From Diphasiastrum complanatum (lineage: Eukaryota; Streptophyta; Lycopodiopsida; Lycopodiales; Lycopodiaceae): a stretch of DNA of 64,000 nucleotides. Position 1 is the first letter of the stretch, and each line of letters opens with the position of its first letter. The notes under the pieces were generated by a model. It was not told where the DNA came from and ran no database searches. It was given only the letters and a program-made list of their open reading frames with translations. Of the stretch, positions 1 through 12,778 are shown piece by piece. The stretch is from the NCBI GenBank assembly GCA_029204225.1, contig CM055099.1, forward strand, positions 64,105,614 through 64,169,613, in the 5' to 3' direction. The position numbers and the translations under genes were made by a program.

Positions 1-482
1 TCTCCCCAACTATCTCTCTCTCTCTCTTACGGTCGTCACATGATCCCCCCGCTCATCCACGATGAGCCTCCATAATGAACCCCCCACAAATCTATTTTCA
101 TTTTTTGCCCACATGTGCTTCGCGATGAGCTCCACGAGCCAGAACTACGAACCAGAGTGTTAAAACCAACTTATAACAGCACACAATGAGATAAAACTAA
201 CCTCTAATGGCACACAATGAGCTAAAACTAGCTGCGTTTTCTGAACAGAGACCGAAAACGAAGGAAAGAATGGATGCCAAACATGACTCGTCTACCAACT
301 GCTAACCACAGTGATAACCATGCTCTGAGGTAAACTAGACCTAAGGTTGCAGTTCATCTTGGCGCTCAGCCATGCTCATCTTGGAACATCGATTTTGCTC
401 ATCCGGATGAGCAGGAGCAGTGCTCATCTTGCCTCATCCAGGGGGAGATCCAAGATGAGCGTGACAAAACAACTCGTGGCCA

Positions 483-484
<2 letters not shown>

Positions 485-519
<35 letters not shown>
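485..519. repeat. (CT)n microsatellite
   Basis: Perfect CT dinucleotide run of about 35 bases. Confidence 0.95.
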
Positions 520-522
<3 letters not shown>

Positions 523-605
523 GCTATTTCTCATCCCAAAACCCTAAAAAACCTTCACCCTAAAAATTTTCTAAAAAATTTGAAAAAGTCTCTCTCCCTA
601 GATCG

Positions 606-607
<2 letters not shown>

Positions 608-662
<55 letters not shown>
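608..662. repeat. (CT)n microsatellite
   Basis: Perfect CT run of about 55 bases, followed by imperfect CT-rich sequence. Confidence 0.95.
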
Positions 663-664
<2 letters not shown>

Positions 665-789
665 CGCGTATATATTTTTCTCTCTCTACGAAAGTTCCAA
701 ATCTTTCTCTCTCTACGAAAGTTCCAAAAAACGATCTTTTCTAGAACGTTCCAGAAAACTGTCTGTCACCCTTTAGCTATCCGTCAAGA

Positions 790-1190
790 GAAAACTACAT
801 GTCGCCCCCATCATTGACGTTTTGGGCACACGTGGCCCTTGATCTCTCATTGGACATTGTCATATCCGCAGAGCGAGGGCATGTTTTCCTCACTGGAGAT
901 TTTAACGCCGTGACATCATCGTGATAGTTAGAGTTTTATGACACAACCGACCGGCTCCGCGTTCATGCCCTTGACAATGATGAGATAGGAGTTACTACGA
1001 TTTCCAAGGACAGTTTGGGACCTATTACTCCATATGGTGAGTACTTACTACAGTTGGTAGAGGCCCATGAGTTCGCCATTTATAATGGCCTAACTAGTTG
1101 GCCAGACTCAAACAGATATACTTGTCACCCTCATAGTGTCAGACACAGTGTCGTTGATCATCTCATGGGGTCACCATCATCCATACCTCT
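790..1190 (+). pseudogene. LINE endonuclease fragment, part 1
   Basis: Remnant of the AP-like endonuclease of a non-LTR retrotransposon, the enzyme that nicks target DNA for target-primed reverse transcription. Around 875-915 the frame reads HVFLTGDFNA, the conserved GDFN motif. From about 1010 a second frame reads GEYLLQLVEAHEFAIYNGL, then SNRYTC and SVVDHLMGS, the usual end of the endonuclease domain. Frameshifts and stops (for example near 921) make it a pseudogene. The frame is cut at 1190 by an LTR element and resumes at 2842 without losing phase, so 790-1190 and 2842-3648 are one LINE. RT and 3' end are missing. Confidence 0.75.
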
Positions 1191-1675
1191 TGTAAGGGAA
1201 GCTCCCTAAGATCCTGCTTGCAAGATAACACACAATGGAAAACACGCTATGGATCAATTACCCAACCCAGAACAAGAAGCATGAGTGTAGAGTAAAACCC
1301 TGGCAATGAATCCATGATCACAATGAGGAGTAGGGCGAGTTTGGCCTCAATATATAGAGCCAAAAGCAATCTAGGCACATAGTCATGCATAGCCCTAAGT
1401 CCTCTATACATAGATTCACCTAGAATAGAGTCCTAAGCATGGACCACCTATTCATAGAATTGCTATTGATAACTCTACACATGCATACAATGTCTCATAC
1501 CTTGTCTAAACTCCATTTGATGTGTTCTGGGCCTCACAAGGATATTAGTTACTTTCGGGTCACATATAGTATGATGTGGCATAACTAACAGCTTGATTTA
1601 CTGAAGTATCGTGTATCCAAGACTAGGAGTATACTGAATCCTATGTACTAGTCATGGACATAACATTCTTCCCTC
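1191..1675 (-). repeat. LTR of small LTR element (left; 3' LTR)
   Basis: Starts TGTAAGGG and ends ATAACA. It matches 2317-2836 along its length but lacks about 39 bases around the position equivalent to 2400-2440 and has several substitutions, so the insertion is not recent. Confidence 0.85.
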
Positions 1676-2316
1676 CTTGAACTGTTTCTATCCTTAGAAA
1701 CTCTCTAAACAGGAAAGAACAATAGGAACAGTTCTTTTAACTTTAAATATCAACCTAGAAAATCATTATCCTTAGTCTAACTTTCACATCAAACAAGTAC
1801 TCAGAGATAATCCTATTTCCAAGTGATAATCTCTGCACTGGAGTACAACTCAGGTTTGAAAAAGTACACTAAGCGATAAATTTCCCAACTGGGTTATATT
1901 CACCATAAGTTAGTAACATCACCTTCATGTAAATCATTTACATGAAACACTGGGTGAGATAACCTAACTTAAGAGATTAAAGTTAAAGAAATAATAAAAT
2001 AGTTATAATTACAGTTTGAAATTATCCACAACTCTGACAAATAATTCATAAGCTTTCAAGTACAAGTATCCTTAGAATCACTCTAAGAATCAGCATGCAA
2101 CTAATCCATGCAAACACAGTACTACAAATTAGGGAAATGACTGGCATGCAATCAGAACAATTCCAAATTTTGCAAATTTTACTCACAAACTACAAAACTT
2201 CAGATGATCATAACTTTGGCTACAAGACACCAAATTGAGTGCTGTAAAGCTCAGTACAGAGGGAGACCAAGTGAACAAGATGTTTGCCACGCCAGTCTGC
2301 CACCTAGACTTCACAC

Positions 2317-2836
2317 TATAAGGGAAGCTCCCTAAGATCCTGCTTGCAAGATAACACACAATGGAAAACACACTATGGAGCAACCACCCAACCAAGTAGA
2401 AGCAACCAATCAACTCTAGAAGCTTCACCCCCAAGCCAAGAAACAAGAAGCATGAATGTAGAGTGAAACCCTGGCAATGAATCCATGATCACAATGAGGA
2501 GTAGGGCGAGTTTGGCCTCAATATATAGAGCCAAAAGCAACCTGGGCACATAGCCATGCATAGCCCTAAGTTCTCTATACATAGATTCACCTAGAATAGA
2601 GTCCTAAGCATGGACCACCTATTCATAGAATTGCTATTGATAACTCTACACATGCATACACTGTCTCAAACCTTGTCTAAACTCCATTTAGTGTGTTCTG
2701 GGCCTCACAAGGATATTAGTTACTTTTGGGTCACATCCAGTATGACGTGGCATAACTAACAGCTTGATTTACTGAAGTACCGTGTATCCAAGACTAGGAG
2801 TATACTGAATCCTATGTACTGGTCATGGACATAACA
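2317..2836 (-). repeat. LTR of small LTR element (right; 5' LTR)
   Basis: Direct copy of 1191-1675 with an extra segment of about 39 bases. The first dinucleotide is mutated from TG to TA. It contains ATATATAGAG near 2521, a possible promoter TATA region. Confidence 0.85.
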
Positions 2837-2841
2837 CCTCT

Positions 2842-3648
2842 CATCTCTAATTTTCGTATCTCTCCCACCACCCTCTCTGATCACTCTTTCTTTTCTTTCG
2901 TTATTGGCTATCTCCCACCCCCTAGTCATCCCCCCACCCCAAGCTCACCCGTGCACCCAAATACACAAATAGCTCTATATACATGTCAGTCTACCATGAG
3001 TCTATGGCCTCCTACTCTACCCATTTACCCATGATAGCATAGTTGAAACACAAGCTGATTCCTTACCACATCTCTTCATACTGCTACTTCCCTGGCCTGC
3101 CTTCCAAGCCCCATAAGGTCAAATCCACTTATCCTTCACCACTTCGTCCTCTACACCCCTCTATGGTATGATGTCGAATGGCGATCTCTTCATCACCTTA
3201 TTACCCGTGCACGTACTCATGCTCCCCACCATCTTCGTTCATCCCGATGTTCTTACCATCATACACTCCACCGTAAAAAGTGTGCATATGATGACTCTGA
3301 AGGAAAATGTCTTGTTGACTTCTTTAGTTCTTCCTAGAGCACTTTTTGCGTGAGTTTATCCCTCGTGCTCCACCACCTCTCCTGAATGACATCCGCATAT
3401 GGGCCGACTATGCCACCAGCCTATATACTATACCCACTAACTCACCCATCTCTATCTCTCCCCGACCTTCTGAGTTCACCTTCTTCACCTCTAACATGGT
3501 ACTTGCAGCCATCAAGAGAATGAAGTCCCACAAGGCGAGAGATATTAAAGACCTTGAATCCAAACTCCTAACCCATGCTACCGACCTCCTTGCTCTCACA
3601 TTAGCCACTCTCCTCAATTTCGCAGTTGTCTATGGCTTTTTACTCTAG
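2842..3648 (+). pseudogene. LINE fragment, part 2 (endonuclease end to pre-RT)
   Basis: Continues the LINE interrupted at 1190: the first codons read ISNFRISPTTLSDHSFFSF, where the SDH motif is the conserved catalytic histidine region at the end of LINE endonucleases. After frameshifts, 3346-3648 reads a block containing AIKRMKSHKARD and LALTLATLLNFAVVYGF, the linker that normally precedes the RT domain. The frame stops at 3648 and no RT follows, so the LINE is 3'-truncated or rearranged. A LINE RT with a similar linker lies on the opposite strand at 62424-63415, but I cannot show they are the same family. Confidence 0.7.
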
Positions 3649-3883
3649 CACTAACAATGTCACTCGGTAGTCCAGACAACCCAAATAATCTTTCAACAAA
3701 TATTTGGGATAAACCAGAAGCCTTATTAGTTGACTTAACTGGTATGTACACAACTAACTTAGTTAACCTATCAACTACAACACATATAAAATCATTTTAC
3801 CATTGGAATAATCACCTTTTCTTCACAACCGCCTACATTCTCAGGCTCATGAAGTTGATTGAGCTGACCATGCAAGAATGAAT

Positions 3884-5746
<1,863 letters not shown>

Positions 5747-7313
5747 TTGGGTTATGGGGAGCCCCTTCCTCCCCATAACCTATTCTTTCAAACTTTGATT
5801 ATATGCATGAAAAAAGCTGTCATGTTGCATAGTTTTATTAATGGAACAGATCGTATCACCTGTAATGCTGCTAGACCGAACGACAAGGTTCTTTGTTTGG
5901 TTGACCTATTGGACACTGTACATTGGGTTAAAATTTACATGGACTACGGTAAGACCAAGACTGATCCCTTGGGTTTAATTGAAAACTTTGCTACTGAGTT
6001 GGTCGAGCTTGCTGAAAAATATTAAAGGGAAGAGAAATTTTATAATACTCATATCAGTTGTCTTGAGAAAGAAAACGACGTTCTTTCTGCTGATCACACT
6101 CCTGCCATTACTGATTCACCTCCGCCTGTACACCCTCTCATCTTTTAGACGATTTGGATGAGGATAGTGCCTCACAACTTGAAATTTTTTTCCAAGAAAT
6201 ATGTGATGTTGGTGATCTATCCACTTTTGAGTTCTACCAATCCAATAATTGCCAAGTCCTTTTTGTCCCTGCATGCACTATTGAGCTTAAGTCTGCCCGT
6301 ACTTCTTTTAAGCTTTGGAGCCTACCCACTGTCAATATTCTTGCTCCACTACCTATCGAACTTTGGATTATTCTTGCACATGTCACTGATAAAGAAGTAC
6401 AAACCTACAAACTAGTCGCCTTGAACAAAAACTCCATTCTTGAGACTCCCATTGTCTTTGATAATATCATACGTATGAACAAATTTGAGCCTTCTCGCTG
6501 TCCCTCTAAGCAAACCTGGGCACAAATTTGTGGACATTTTGACACCGGTTTCAATAGAATCAATCTCCACCAAGCTAGAATTTGAAACTGGAAAAGACCC
6601 TTCTTCAAATGTAGATGTGGCGACAAATGCAAAAATCAATCCTCCATTATTTGGTTTGACCATGCCATCTGGTATATTATGAATAACCTAAGAATTTTCT
6701 TTCCTGGGGCTTCTACGCATAACCAATTCAATGCATTTTTTCTTTGGCTTCACAAACCTACTAGGGAGGTTGTCAAAGCACACGTGACTTTTCTCTTTCT
6801 TCGCCAACACATGATAGATGCGTCCATTGAACTTGCTGCTAATCCTTCTGCCAAACTCCTTGCAAGTCTAGGCAATGCTGAAAACATTAAAGAAATCGAA
6901 GCTTTTTCACTTTGCAAGACAAATTCTTTCAAAACTTCAATAAAAAAACAAACACTTTTAACCTCAACAACCCAAGCTCTGTCATATCAAGTCAAGGTGG
7001 TGGTAAAAGAAGGAAATTTACAGGTTACAGAGGCAAAGAAGGGCAAGGAAGTGGTACAACGGAAGATTTGCCAATCAAGAAGCTGAATTTTTATAGGGAT
7101 TGATATGGGTGCAAGACAAAGAGGTTTTGCACAAGAGAGAAGTGATAAGGAATACGATGGATCGCCTGCAGCTCATTATGCATAATACCAAGGGAACTCT
7201 CTTTCTACATTTACTTTACCGCAATAGGATATTTGAGACCATTCATGTGAAGCAATTTAATGCTCGTATTTTATTACAGTTATTCGGCTTTATACATGAG
7301 TCATTCTACGATA
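5747..7313 (+). pseudogene. Penelope-like element copy A: ORF1 and start of ORF2
   Basis: Decayed ORF1 of a retroelement with three copies here. Blocks in three frames (5747-6025, 6154-6585, 6679-7103) align end to end with copy C: near the start CMKKAVMLHSF (copy C CMKKVVEVHKL), then FEPSRCPSK, a Cys cluster FKCRCGDKCKN at 6601-6636, and NAFFLWLHKPTREVV with LFLRQHMIDASIEL. It ends in FYRD and a stop at 7101-7103. ORF2 then begins; its first 70 residues contain GTLFLHLLYRNRIF and FYDI before the sequence breaks at about 7315 into an inverted RT segment. I recognise no nuclease or GIY-YIG motif in ORF1; its function is unknown. Nucleic-acid binding by the Cys cluster is inference. Confidence 0.65.
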
Positions 7314-8945
7314 TTATTTTACCGTTCTCGATTGAGCTTTGTCTAAGAAAAGTCCAATTGTATGATTATTGATAAAGCAAATGTCATCAATATATCTAAA
7401 TGAATATTTGAAATTATTCATAAATGAAATTTGCCCTGATCTTGCAAGCCTTTTAATAAATTGCATTTCAAAAAATAAAAGGTACCAGCTACACCACATT
7501 GGTGAGTAGGAAAAACCCATAGGTATTTCACGAACTTGTCTCCAGGTATGACCTCCAAGTCTGACAATGCAATTGTCTATCAAATAAGAGTTCCATTCGC
7601 ATAAGGCCTCCTTGTCTATACTATTCCATTCATCTGCTACAACATTTTTGGAGGACCATTTATGTGCAGAAAGTACAAAAAGGACCAAGAGTGGATCCTA
7701 ATCTGATCCTCAAGAGGGATTGGATATTGGATTTACTTGATCTATCAATCTACATAAGATTAAGATCAATCTAGATCAATTCTAGACATAAAATCCAAAC
7801 AAGAACAATCATTTATTGAAGGTAAATGTACTTGATGGTTTCACACGTGTGAAACCCTGTTAGGGTACGGACTCCAACCTGAAAATCAAGTACACATTGA
7901 TAGAACCTCAAAACAATCAAAACAAATGTAGACAAATGGAGAGAATCACTCAAAATTGCTTCCAAAACCAAGATTGGTGTCTCACATTGATTATGGCCAA
8001 ATGTGGCTCTATATATACAATAAGTGGGAGCTCGTGGTACTGATCATCCCTATGATCCCACATGTGTGAAGGTGCTTTGTCATATGATGATTCATCATGC
8101 AAAACTGACACTTGGACAAAACCTTCTATTTTGAGCACTTTTGGTCCATTTTCCTTCTATATGGAGATCTACTTGGAAATCTTCTAGAAGTCAAAATTCG
8201 CCTACTTCAGCTTATTCCACACATGTGAGCTGTCCTCTACACATGTGATATGACACCTAACCAAAGGATGTGGCTCATGCAATCAATAGATTGATGCCAT
8301 GTGTCATATGTCTAGAAAACTAGTTTTTGGCCTTTTTAGCCACTAGAACTTAAATAAATAATATGTACAACCTATATGATTATGGTACATGACAAGTACA
8401 CTATTTTCACACATGGGAACAGGCTCCACACATGTGTGTTTATCTATATACAAGATTTTTGGCCTCTACCAAGCTTATTTTTGCATTTTTCACAATTTAA
8501 AATTATTGGAACCCAGTATACGTCTATACTTAAGTACTTTAATTTTGGCAGTCTTAAAGGCCAAACTGATCATTTTTGTCATAATAGTTTTTAGACCGTC
8601 AGTTCTGTCCAGAGGAATATTTTGTAACATTTAGAAATATCGGTAGCTTTCATTGTATATATATGTCTTGGTAAGTTGAGATAGAAATTGACAGATAAAT
8701 CACATTGCCATAATAAAGAAGTATCCCCATTCAGGATGCTCTTGTATGTGTTTGCCTTAAGGCCTGTATCTTTCATAATAAAAGGATACAAGATACCAAG
8801 AGCACCTGTCAGTTTGGCGAGTCTAGAAAAACAGCAATCATGTGCATTTGTGATCCATCTAAAAGTCTCTTTGTGTGCTTTGTATGTGCATAGCAAGTAA
8901 GGTAATTCCCTAGAATATATGAAGTCATTAGGTAGTTCAGAAAAT
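7314..8945 (-). pseudogene. Penelope-like element copy A: inverted RT segment, split by a solo LTR
   Basis: Reverse transcriptase part of the same family, inverted relative to ORF1. Read on the minus strand from 8945: ELPYLLCTYKAHKETFRW, then ATDISKCYK (motif A with its Asp), a frameshift, GLKTIMTKMISLAFK, and after the solo LTR WSSKNVVADEWNS, IPMGFSYSPMWCSWYL (motif B) and FRYIDDICFINN (motif C, YIDD). It stops after FLDKAQ. Order and spacing match copy C. The YIDD box, the IPMG-SP motif and the KxHK segment are the pattern of Penelope-like RTs, especially the lineages with FRYIDD; exact clade unresolved. The pieces at 8495-8945 and 7314-7662 join in frame once the LTR and one TSD are removed. 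Confidence 0.75.
7663..8494. mobile_element. Solo LTR (832 bp) inside the Penelope-like RT
   Basis: Begins TGTGCAGAAAG and ends GCATTTTTCACA, with the 5-bp sequence ATTTA directly on both sides (7658-7662 and 8495-8499). Deleting it plus one ATTTA restores an in-frame RT: the minus strand then reads SNNFKWSSKNVV, matching QFDWKWVNNQ in copy C. The TG/CA ends, the TSD and the absence of coding sequence show an LTR left after LTR-LTR recombination. Its CACACGTGTG palindrome and its TTTTCACA end resemble the LTR at 16078-16724, so both may belong to one superfamily. Orientation is uncertain. Confidence 0.88.
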
Positions 8946-8949
8946 TCAC

Positions 8950-10100
8950 ATTGGCCGCTAACGTGTGGATGTTCTCACTCATCACGTCCATGTACCCCTT
9001 CAGCATTGCTCGCATATCGCCCAATTCTGTATTGGAACCAACACTCTCATACCCTCGCTTTGGTACTATCTCTGGGATTCCACGATCATGCCATCTAACA
9101 TCTTGTGTCTGCGTCATCTTGCTTGGGTGGAGTTCAATAGCCTGTAGAGGATTCACCACATTTGTGGTTCCTATAGCTGTGATCGGTCCCCCTCGCTACG
9201 TCTCGGGTCTCAAATTTAGATTGTTCATCACCTGTAATAAGTGGGATGCATGGGCAACCGCAAACTGCGCATCTTCTACCACAATCACCTTGTCTATTGC
9301 CTCAACTAATGTCTGGGGGTTACTCTGACGTACAACCATCTGTATGTCATTTTTTAGCCCTCGTAGAAAAAAGGTCAATAATAACAGAGGTGGTAGCTGT
9401 ACAATGGATTCCACTTGTCATGCCAATTCTGTCAATTGGCACCAATACTACCTAATACTCTCATTTCCTCCTTGCTGCAGGGAGGTAGGGTGAACAGTAA
9501 GTCATCGGCCGTACGGTGGGGGGCATACTCGATCAGGAAGAGCCTATGAAATTCATTAATGGTGTGGATCGTCCCTCGTTGCAAACTATGATAGCATCAT
9601 ATGGCAGCTTCAGTTAAGGTAGTTGCGAAAAACATCAGCTCATGATGTGGGTCCATGATGTGGCTTATGAAGCATGCTGTCCAAAAGGCATCTATGTGTT
9701 CCTCGGCACTCTCCTAGGGGGTTCCATGGAATTCTGGTGTAGATCCACTTAATTTGGGTAGTGCTCCCACGGTCGGGGGTACTACGATTGGTTCGGTCGA
9801 ACGTCTTGCCATTCCCGTGACAATGGGTGCAGTATCGTCTAATGGTGCATTGATTTCTCCTACTGGTTCAAGTTTCTGGTATCTCTGCAATGTTTTCTGG
9901 TGGGTCATTAGGATTCATCATAGGTTGGCTTGGCTCGCCATCAAATTCTCCAAGCAGTGGGGATTGGACCCCCCGACTGCTCCTTCTAACTCCTAGTCGT
10001 CTTTTCTTGGGTTCTGGTGTTTCTCTGGGGGGTGTTCCCTTTGCTCTAGTTTTCCGAGGTAACCCTATCTTGTCTTACCTAGGGGGGTACCTTGTCTTCC
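8950..10100 (-). pseudogene. Ty3/gypsy gag fragment
   Basis: Decayed capsid gene of a Ty3/gypsy element on the minus strand. From 10100 down: a basic/Pro-rich segment (PREIPEPKKRRLGVR, with frame slips), the linker LPKLSGSTPEFHGTP, then ESAEEHIDAFWTACFI, LTEAAI, GTIHTINEFHRLF, a block resembling ESIRQYW, PPLLLLTFFLRGLKNDIQ, and a coiled tail ending near GYMDVMSENIHTL. The order W-x(n)-GTI-W/F, QYW and FL-GL is that of retrotransposon gag (PF03732-like). Several frameshifts and stops. No zinc knuckle, protease or RT follows, because the sequence runs into Penelope copy A at 8945. Insertion ends are not recognisable. Confidence 0.7.
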
Positions 10101-10127
10101 GATGAATAGCCATCAATTGGTGTCCAA

Positions 10128-11335
10128 GACAAATACTTCCAGAACTCAAACAAAAGGACGGGCTCTTTTAATTTGAATAATCCAAACTCAGTCATTTCCG
10201 GTTTAGGAACAGGGAAGATAAAGCGTGTCTCAGATTACAAAGCAAAGGAAGGACAGAGCAATGGAAACAAAGAGGACTTACCAATTAAAATACTGAATTT
10301 TTACAGATCCTAATCGATGTGCAGGATGAAGAAGACACTGTTAAAAAACAAATCAGCATTTTATTAATCGAACATCTCTAGTTTTCTACTAGTAGCCACT
10401 TAGGGAGACTTTTTTTACATTTATGTTACCGAAATAGAGTATTTGATTTTATCCATGCGAAACATTTTTACGCTCACGTTTTACGCAGGATTTTTGGTAC
10501 TGTTGACGAACTCTTTTATGATATTACGTTCGGCTGGACTTATCTACCAAGTGTTAAATGTGATTGGTATTTTTCTGATGATGTGTTTTGCCATTTTGAT
10601 ATAGGTAATGTTCATCTTTGTCAATGTTACTCTTTTAACCATTTCAAGAACTTTATCCCTGAGAAATTTGGCCATGTCATTTGCACAGACTATAAGACTA
10701 TTAATAGTTCTCTCTTACGAAAATCGCTAGAAAAAGGCCTAAATCATAAAGCTCTTAGACAAGCTAATGTAAACGAAGTCGCTTTAGAGCTTTATTATGG
10801 ATGGTTTAAACTTATGGAATTCCTACCTTCTTATGATTCATTAGACAGTAATACAAAAAAGGAACATGCTACATTTTGTAAAAGTATCGCTTTAAGTCAT
10901 ATTAGAAAGGGAAAATGGCTTCATGGAAATACTGAATCTCTTTTCAAAAATAAGATTGCAAAGGACGAACTACTTTGGCTTACAAATTCCCTATACGTTA
11001 ATGGAATTGATAAAGCACAACATAATCCATGTTTCATGTGTAAATTCTTTGTACAAAATTTGGCCATAAAACGACTTAACAGTCTGGATTTTACTCCTTT
11101 CCCTAACAATCAATCTAATCTTGTGGAGGATTCCTTGTCATATATAACGAACATTTCTACAAACGTTCTACCTAAATTTTTCCCAAGCCATAAGTTACAT
11201 ATGTATATTGCTTCATTCGCTTCACAAACTTCTGTGGATTGCAAGTGTCTCGCACTAACCTTGTTTACTAATGGGGGCAAAAACCCACATAATAATAAAA
11301 AAAGTTTTTTTTTTAGAAAAATGGTGGAAAAGTTG
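10128..11335 (+). pseudogene. Penelope-like element copy B: ORF1 tail and ORF2 N-terminal half
   Basis: Starts in the ORF1 tail (QDKYFQNSNKRTGSFNLNN), which ends FYRS and stop at 10311-10313. ORF2 follows in frame with one stop: RLFLHLCYRNRVF, FYDITFGW, a Cys/His-rich stretch CHFDIGNVHLCQCYSF, KFGHVICTDYKTIN, then KGLNHKALRQANVNEVALEL and a block around 11005-11060 containing DKAQHNPCFMCKFF. These last two correspond to the N-terminal core of Penelope-like RTs. It preserves the ORF2 start that copy C has lost. After KFFPSHKL (about 11200) the whole RT is missing and the frame runs directly into the 3' region, an internal deletion. The long frame at 10583-11338 is therefore a chimera and probably not a working protein. 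Confidence 0.7.
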
Positions 11336-11725
<390 letters not shown>

Positions 11726-12039
11726 ACTGATAATGAAGGATGTATGCTAAGATTGAATGCTCATAGGTTGCTGTGATTACCTTTGTGTAGTAGCGAAGTC
11801 TAGCTTGCATATTGTGATTGGATACTACTGCAATCAATCGTTGTCCCAAGGAGCATTTTAGATATGTTTTCAACCTTTTTGAACTATGATAGGTGTTAGG
11901 CAGCAAGCCAACGTTTGATATTCACTAGCACCGTTTTTGAAAAGAGAGTAGTCGCTGGCCAACGCCCTCTCTGAGGCGGATCTGGCCACTGGCCAGTGCT
12001 GAATTTTGCTTAGACATGCTTGTATGACCTGCAATTTAC
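11726..12039. other. Noncoding sequence
   Basis: No gene or recognisable element. Contains a GC-richer stretch near 11950-12000 with repeated CTGGCC/TGGCCA words. Confidence 0.5.
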
Positions 12040-12558
12040 CACGGCTCTTTGTATGAGCATTGTTTCAAGCGTTTTTCAGTACGTAATGCTTGTAGAGATG
12101 CGATGGACCGTTGTCCTTCCATGTGTTTTATGGATATACCAGAAGCTATAGCATGAGTATGGTTGATGAGAATGCTCTTGCTATACTCAATTGGCTGTAA
12201 CCTTTATGTGGTATTATTCCATATGATTGCTTTCTTGGTTTGATAAAAACTATGACACTTTTTGCCTCTGATAAAAAGTCTGTCTCAACAGCTAGGAACA
12301 TGGTACGTAATTCACAGTATACTCCAATGCAGATGCAAGCGTTCGCAAGCGTCTACCTCAGATTGTGCTCTGATCCCTATCACCTTATCAGCTGCATCAT
12401 GATCACAACATGCATCATGATCATGACATATTGATTTACGTGCCCTTCACGTGCACGTCCAATATGATTAATAAAAAATGTTTTGTCAAAAAAATGGCTT
12501 TTGTCTCGAGATGAACGTGGTGCAAACACGTCATCATGCAGTGAAACTGTCACAGTAT

Positions 12559-12579
12559 CCCTGCCCAACAAGGGCAGGG
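12559..12579. other. Perfect 8-bp hairpin
   Basis: CCCTGCCC, loop AACAA, GGGCAGGG. A short stable stem; function unknown. Confidence 0.6.
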
Positions 12580-12659
12580 TCAACAAGAAGAAGAGCCTGC
12601 CATGACGACGATCGTTGTTGGGGTTGAAACTAGTGTTGGGCAGGTATTGATTTTTTTTT

Positions 12660-12778
12660 AGGTTCTCAACCCGATTCTAAAGACTCTAATCGGCGGGTAC
12701 ACTATTTCTCAAGAACCGGCTTCTATGTACAACTGGCAGGTATGCTTTTTTGTAGGAATCGGCCATGGTTGAGAACCT
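12660..12778. repeat. Inverted repeat with 12-bp arms
   Basis: AGGTTCTCAACC at 12660-12671 is the exact reverse complement of GGTTGAGAACCT at 12767-12778. Possible remnant of a small inverted-repeat element; no target duplication seen. Confidence 0.5.

Larger units (their letters stand above)
1..789. other. Noncoding, pyrimidine-rich sequence
   Basis: I find no credible gene here. The stretch is dominated by CT-rich low-complexity sequence, including two long CT runs annotated separately. Short open frames in it encode Ser-Leu repeats and are artefacts of the microsatellite. Confidence 0.6.
1191..2836 (-). mobile_element. Small non-autonomous LTR retrotransposon (1.65 kb) in a LINE
   Basis: Two direct repeats (1191-1675 and 2317-2836) flank 641 bases of noncoding internal sequence. 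The outer ends are TG and CA, and the 5-bp sequence CCTCT lies on both sides (1186-1190 and 2837-2841): a clean target-site duplication. Immediately inside the left LTR the complement is purine-rich (1676-1689, AAGGAGGGAAGAA), which fits a polypurine tract and puts the element on the minus strand. I could not recognise a primer-binding site next to the right LTR. There is no gag or pol. Removing it with one TSD restores the LINE reading frame. It is larger than a typical TRIM; 'TRIM/small LARD-like' is the closest label. Confidence 0.85.
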
